A DNA stretch of 6,245 nucleotides from Thermococci archaeon. Its GTDB lineage: Archaea > Methanobacteriota_B > Thermococci > Thermococcales > Thermococcaceae. Each line of letters starts with the position of its first letter. Position 1 is the first letter of the stretch. The notes under the pieces are model-generated. The model was given only the letters and a program-made list of their open reading frames with translations, searched no databases and was not told the origin of the DNA. Of this stretch, positions 5,627 through 6,245 are shown in pieces. Position numbers and translations under genes: made by a program. The stretch covers positions 1 through 6,245 of the forward strand of contig QMUF01000096.1 in assembly GCA_003663525.1 (NCBI GenBank), written 5' to 3'.

Positions 5627-6245
5627 ATGGGCCTTTCAAATAAGACAAGTGTTATCATAGTCACGTACAATCATAAAAAATACATGAAAGCCTGTTTAAC
5701 CTCTGTTTTAGATAATAATCCCTTGGAAGTTATTATAGTCGATAACGGTTCTACTGATAGAACGGTTGAGTTAATTCAAAAAGAATTTCCTCAAGTTAAG
5801 CTAATTAAAAGTCCAAGAAATTTAGGTTATGGAGGAGGGAACAACTTAGGGGTTAAATATGCTAAAGGAGAGTATGTTGTTATCTTAAATCCCGACACGA
5901 AAGTCGAGAAAAACTGGCTTGAAGAGCTTTTAAAACCGCTAGAAAAGGAAGAAAAATTGATTACCGCCCCAAAGATTTTGACCTACGATGGCTCTAAGAT
6001 AAACACCTGTGGCAATATAGAACATTTTACCGGATTAACATTTACCAGAGGCTTAAATGATGATCCTGGGAGATTTAGTAAATTTGAATACTTGAGCGGT
6101 TTATCCGGAGCCTGCTTTGCAATGCGAAAAGGGGACTATTTAGAGCTTGGAGGCTTTGACGAGAGTTTTTTTGCCTACATGGAGGATGCGGAGCTTTCTT
6201 GGAGGGCTCATGCTGAGGGGTTTAAAATTCTGTACGTGCCAACGG
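5627..6245 (+). CDS. Family 2 glycosyltransferase, rhamnosyltransferase-like (3' end outside window)
   Basis: The first 206 residues of a second GT2 enzyme, still open at the right edge. Translation shows IIVTYNHKKY (10-19), IIVDNGSTDRT (36-46), RNLGYGGGNNLG (64-75), the DXD-equivalent LNPDT (87-91), the acceptor-region LSGACFAMR (159-167), and GGFDESFFAYMEDAELSWR (175-193) with the likely catalytic E186/D187. This combination is typical of the WbbL/RfbF-like rhamnosyltransferase branch of GT2, which adds sugars to lipid-linked surface glycans in the cytoplasm. The true sugar specificity is not predictable. Family members are usually about 300-340 residues, so roughly two thirds is present, with no membrane helix so far. 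The ATG is 3 nt after the upstream stop and has an SD. Composition differs sharply from the upstream GT2: 102 of 300 bases are G/C at 5641-5940 against 123 of 240 at 5161-5400. TTA makes up 11 of 23 Leu codons against 4 of 34. This points to a different origin. Confidence 0.9.
   Translation, partial: MGLSNKTSVIIVTYNHKKYMKACLTSVLDNNPLEVIIVDNGSTDRTVELIQKEFPQVKLIKSPRNLGYGGGNNLGVKYAKGEYVVILNPDTKVEKNWLEELLKPLEKEEKLITAPKILTYDGSKINTCGNIEHFTGLTFTRGLNDDPGRFSKFEYLSGLSGACFAMRKGDYLELGGFDESFFAYMEDAELSWRAHAEGFKILYVPT

Noticed and set aside
6166..6172. Run of seven T as an archaeal terminator.
   Set aside because: It is inside the second glycosyltransferase gene, encoding part of the conserved SFFAY segment, with the reading frame continuing beyond.

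Overview
The window looks like a chromosomal segment of a hyperthermophilic euryarchaeon, most likely from the Thermococcales (Thermococcus/Pyrococcus). The signs are: a short-type archaeal oligosaccharyltransferase (AglB); Shine-Dalgarno (SD) sites of the GGTGA/AGGTGAT type; TATA-type rather than bacterial promoter elements; Arg codons that are almost all AGG/AGA; frequent ATA for Ile; and tightly packed, Lys/Glu-rich proteins. Genus is not settled by the sequence. Every real gene lies on the + strand. I see no rRNA, tRNA, CRISPR array, insertion sequence or attachment site.

Left block (1-2318): the 3' end of a MoxR-type AAA+ ATPase gene, then a DUF58 protein with a von Willebrand A-like fold, then a small polytopic membrane protein of unknown function. 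The genes are 3 nt apart and then directly abutting (TAGATG), so this is one translationally coupled unit. MoxR plus DUF58 is a classic pairing thought to act as an ATP-driven chaperone or maturation module for partner proteins. The membrane protein is the obvious local candidate partner.

Middle (2353-4656): after a 34-nt gap comes a 767-residue AglB of the short class. It carries the recognisable catalytic motifs: the first DXD Asp, the external-loop Glu, WWDYG, and a DXXKXXXI DK motif. It would transfer a lipid-linked glycan to Asn in N-X-S/T sequons on the outer face of the membrane.

Right block (4657-6245): a 94-nt AT-rich intergenic region holds a good TATA candidate and an SD. It is followed by a family 2 glycosyltransferase (GT2) of the dolichol-phosphate-sugar synthase type with two C-terminal membrane helices. 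Three nt later begins a second, soluble GT2 of the rhamnosyltransferase-like type, which runs off the window. The last gene is markedly more AT-rich than its neighbour and uses different codons, which suggests that a horizontally mobile surface-glycan gene set begins here.

Together, the right half forms an N-glycosylation or surface-polysaccharide neighbourhood: polyprenyl-phosphate sugar donor synthesis, sugar addition, and transfer to protein. The link to the MoxR/DUF58 module is by position only. I do not see a clearly new system. The items most worth checking are the basic, repeat-bearing insertion in the DUF58 protein, the unknown membrane protein, the altered second DXD motif of AglB, and the composition break at the last gene.
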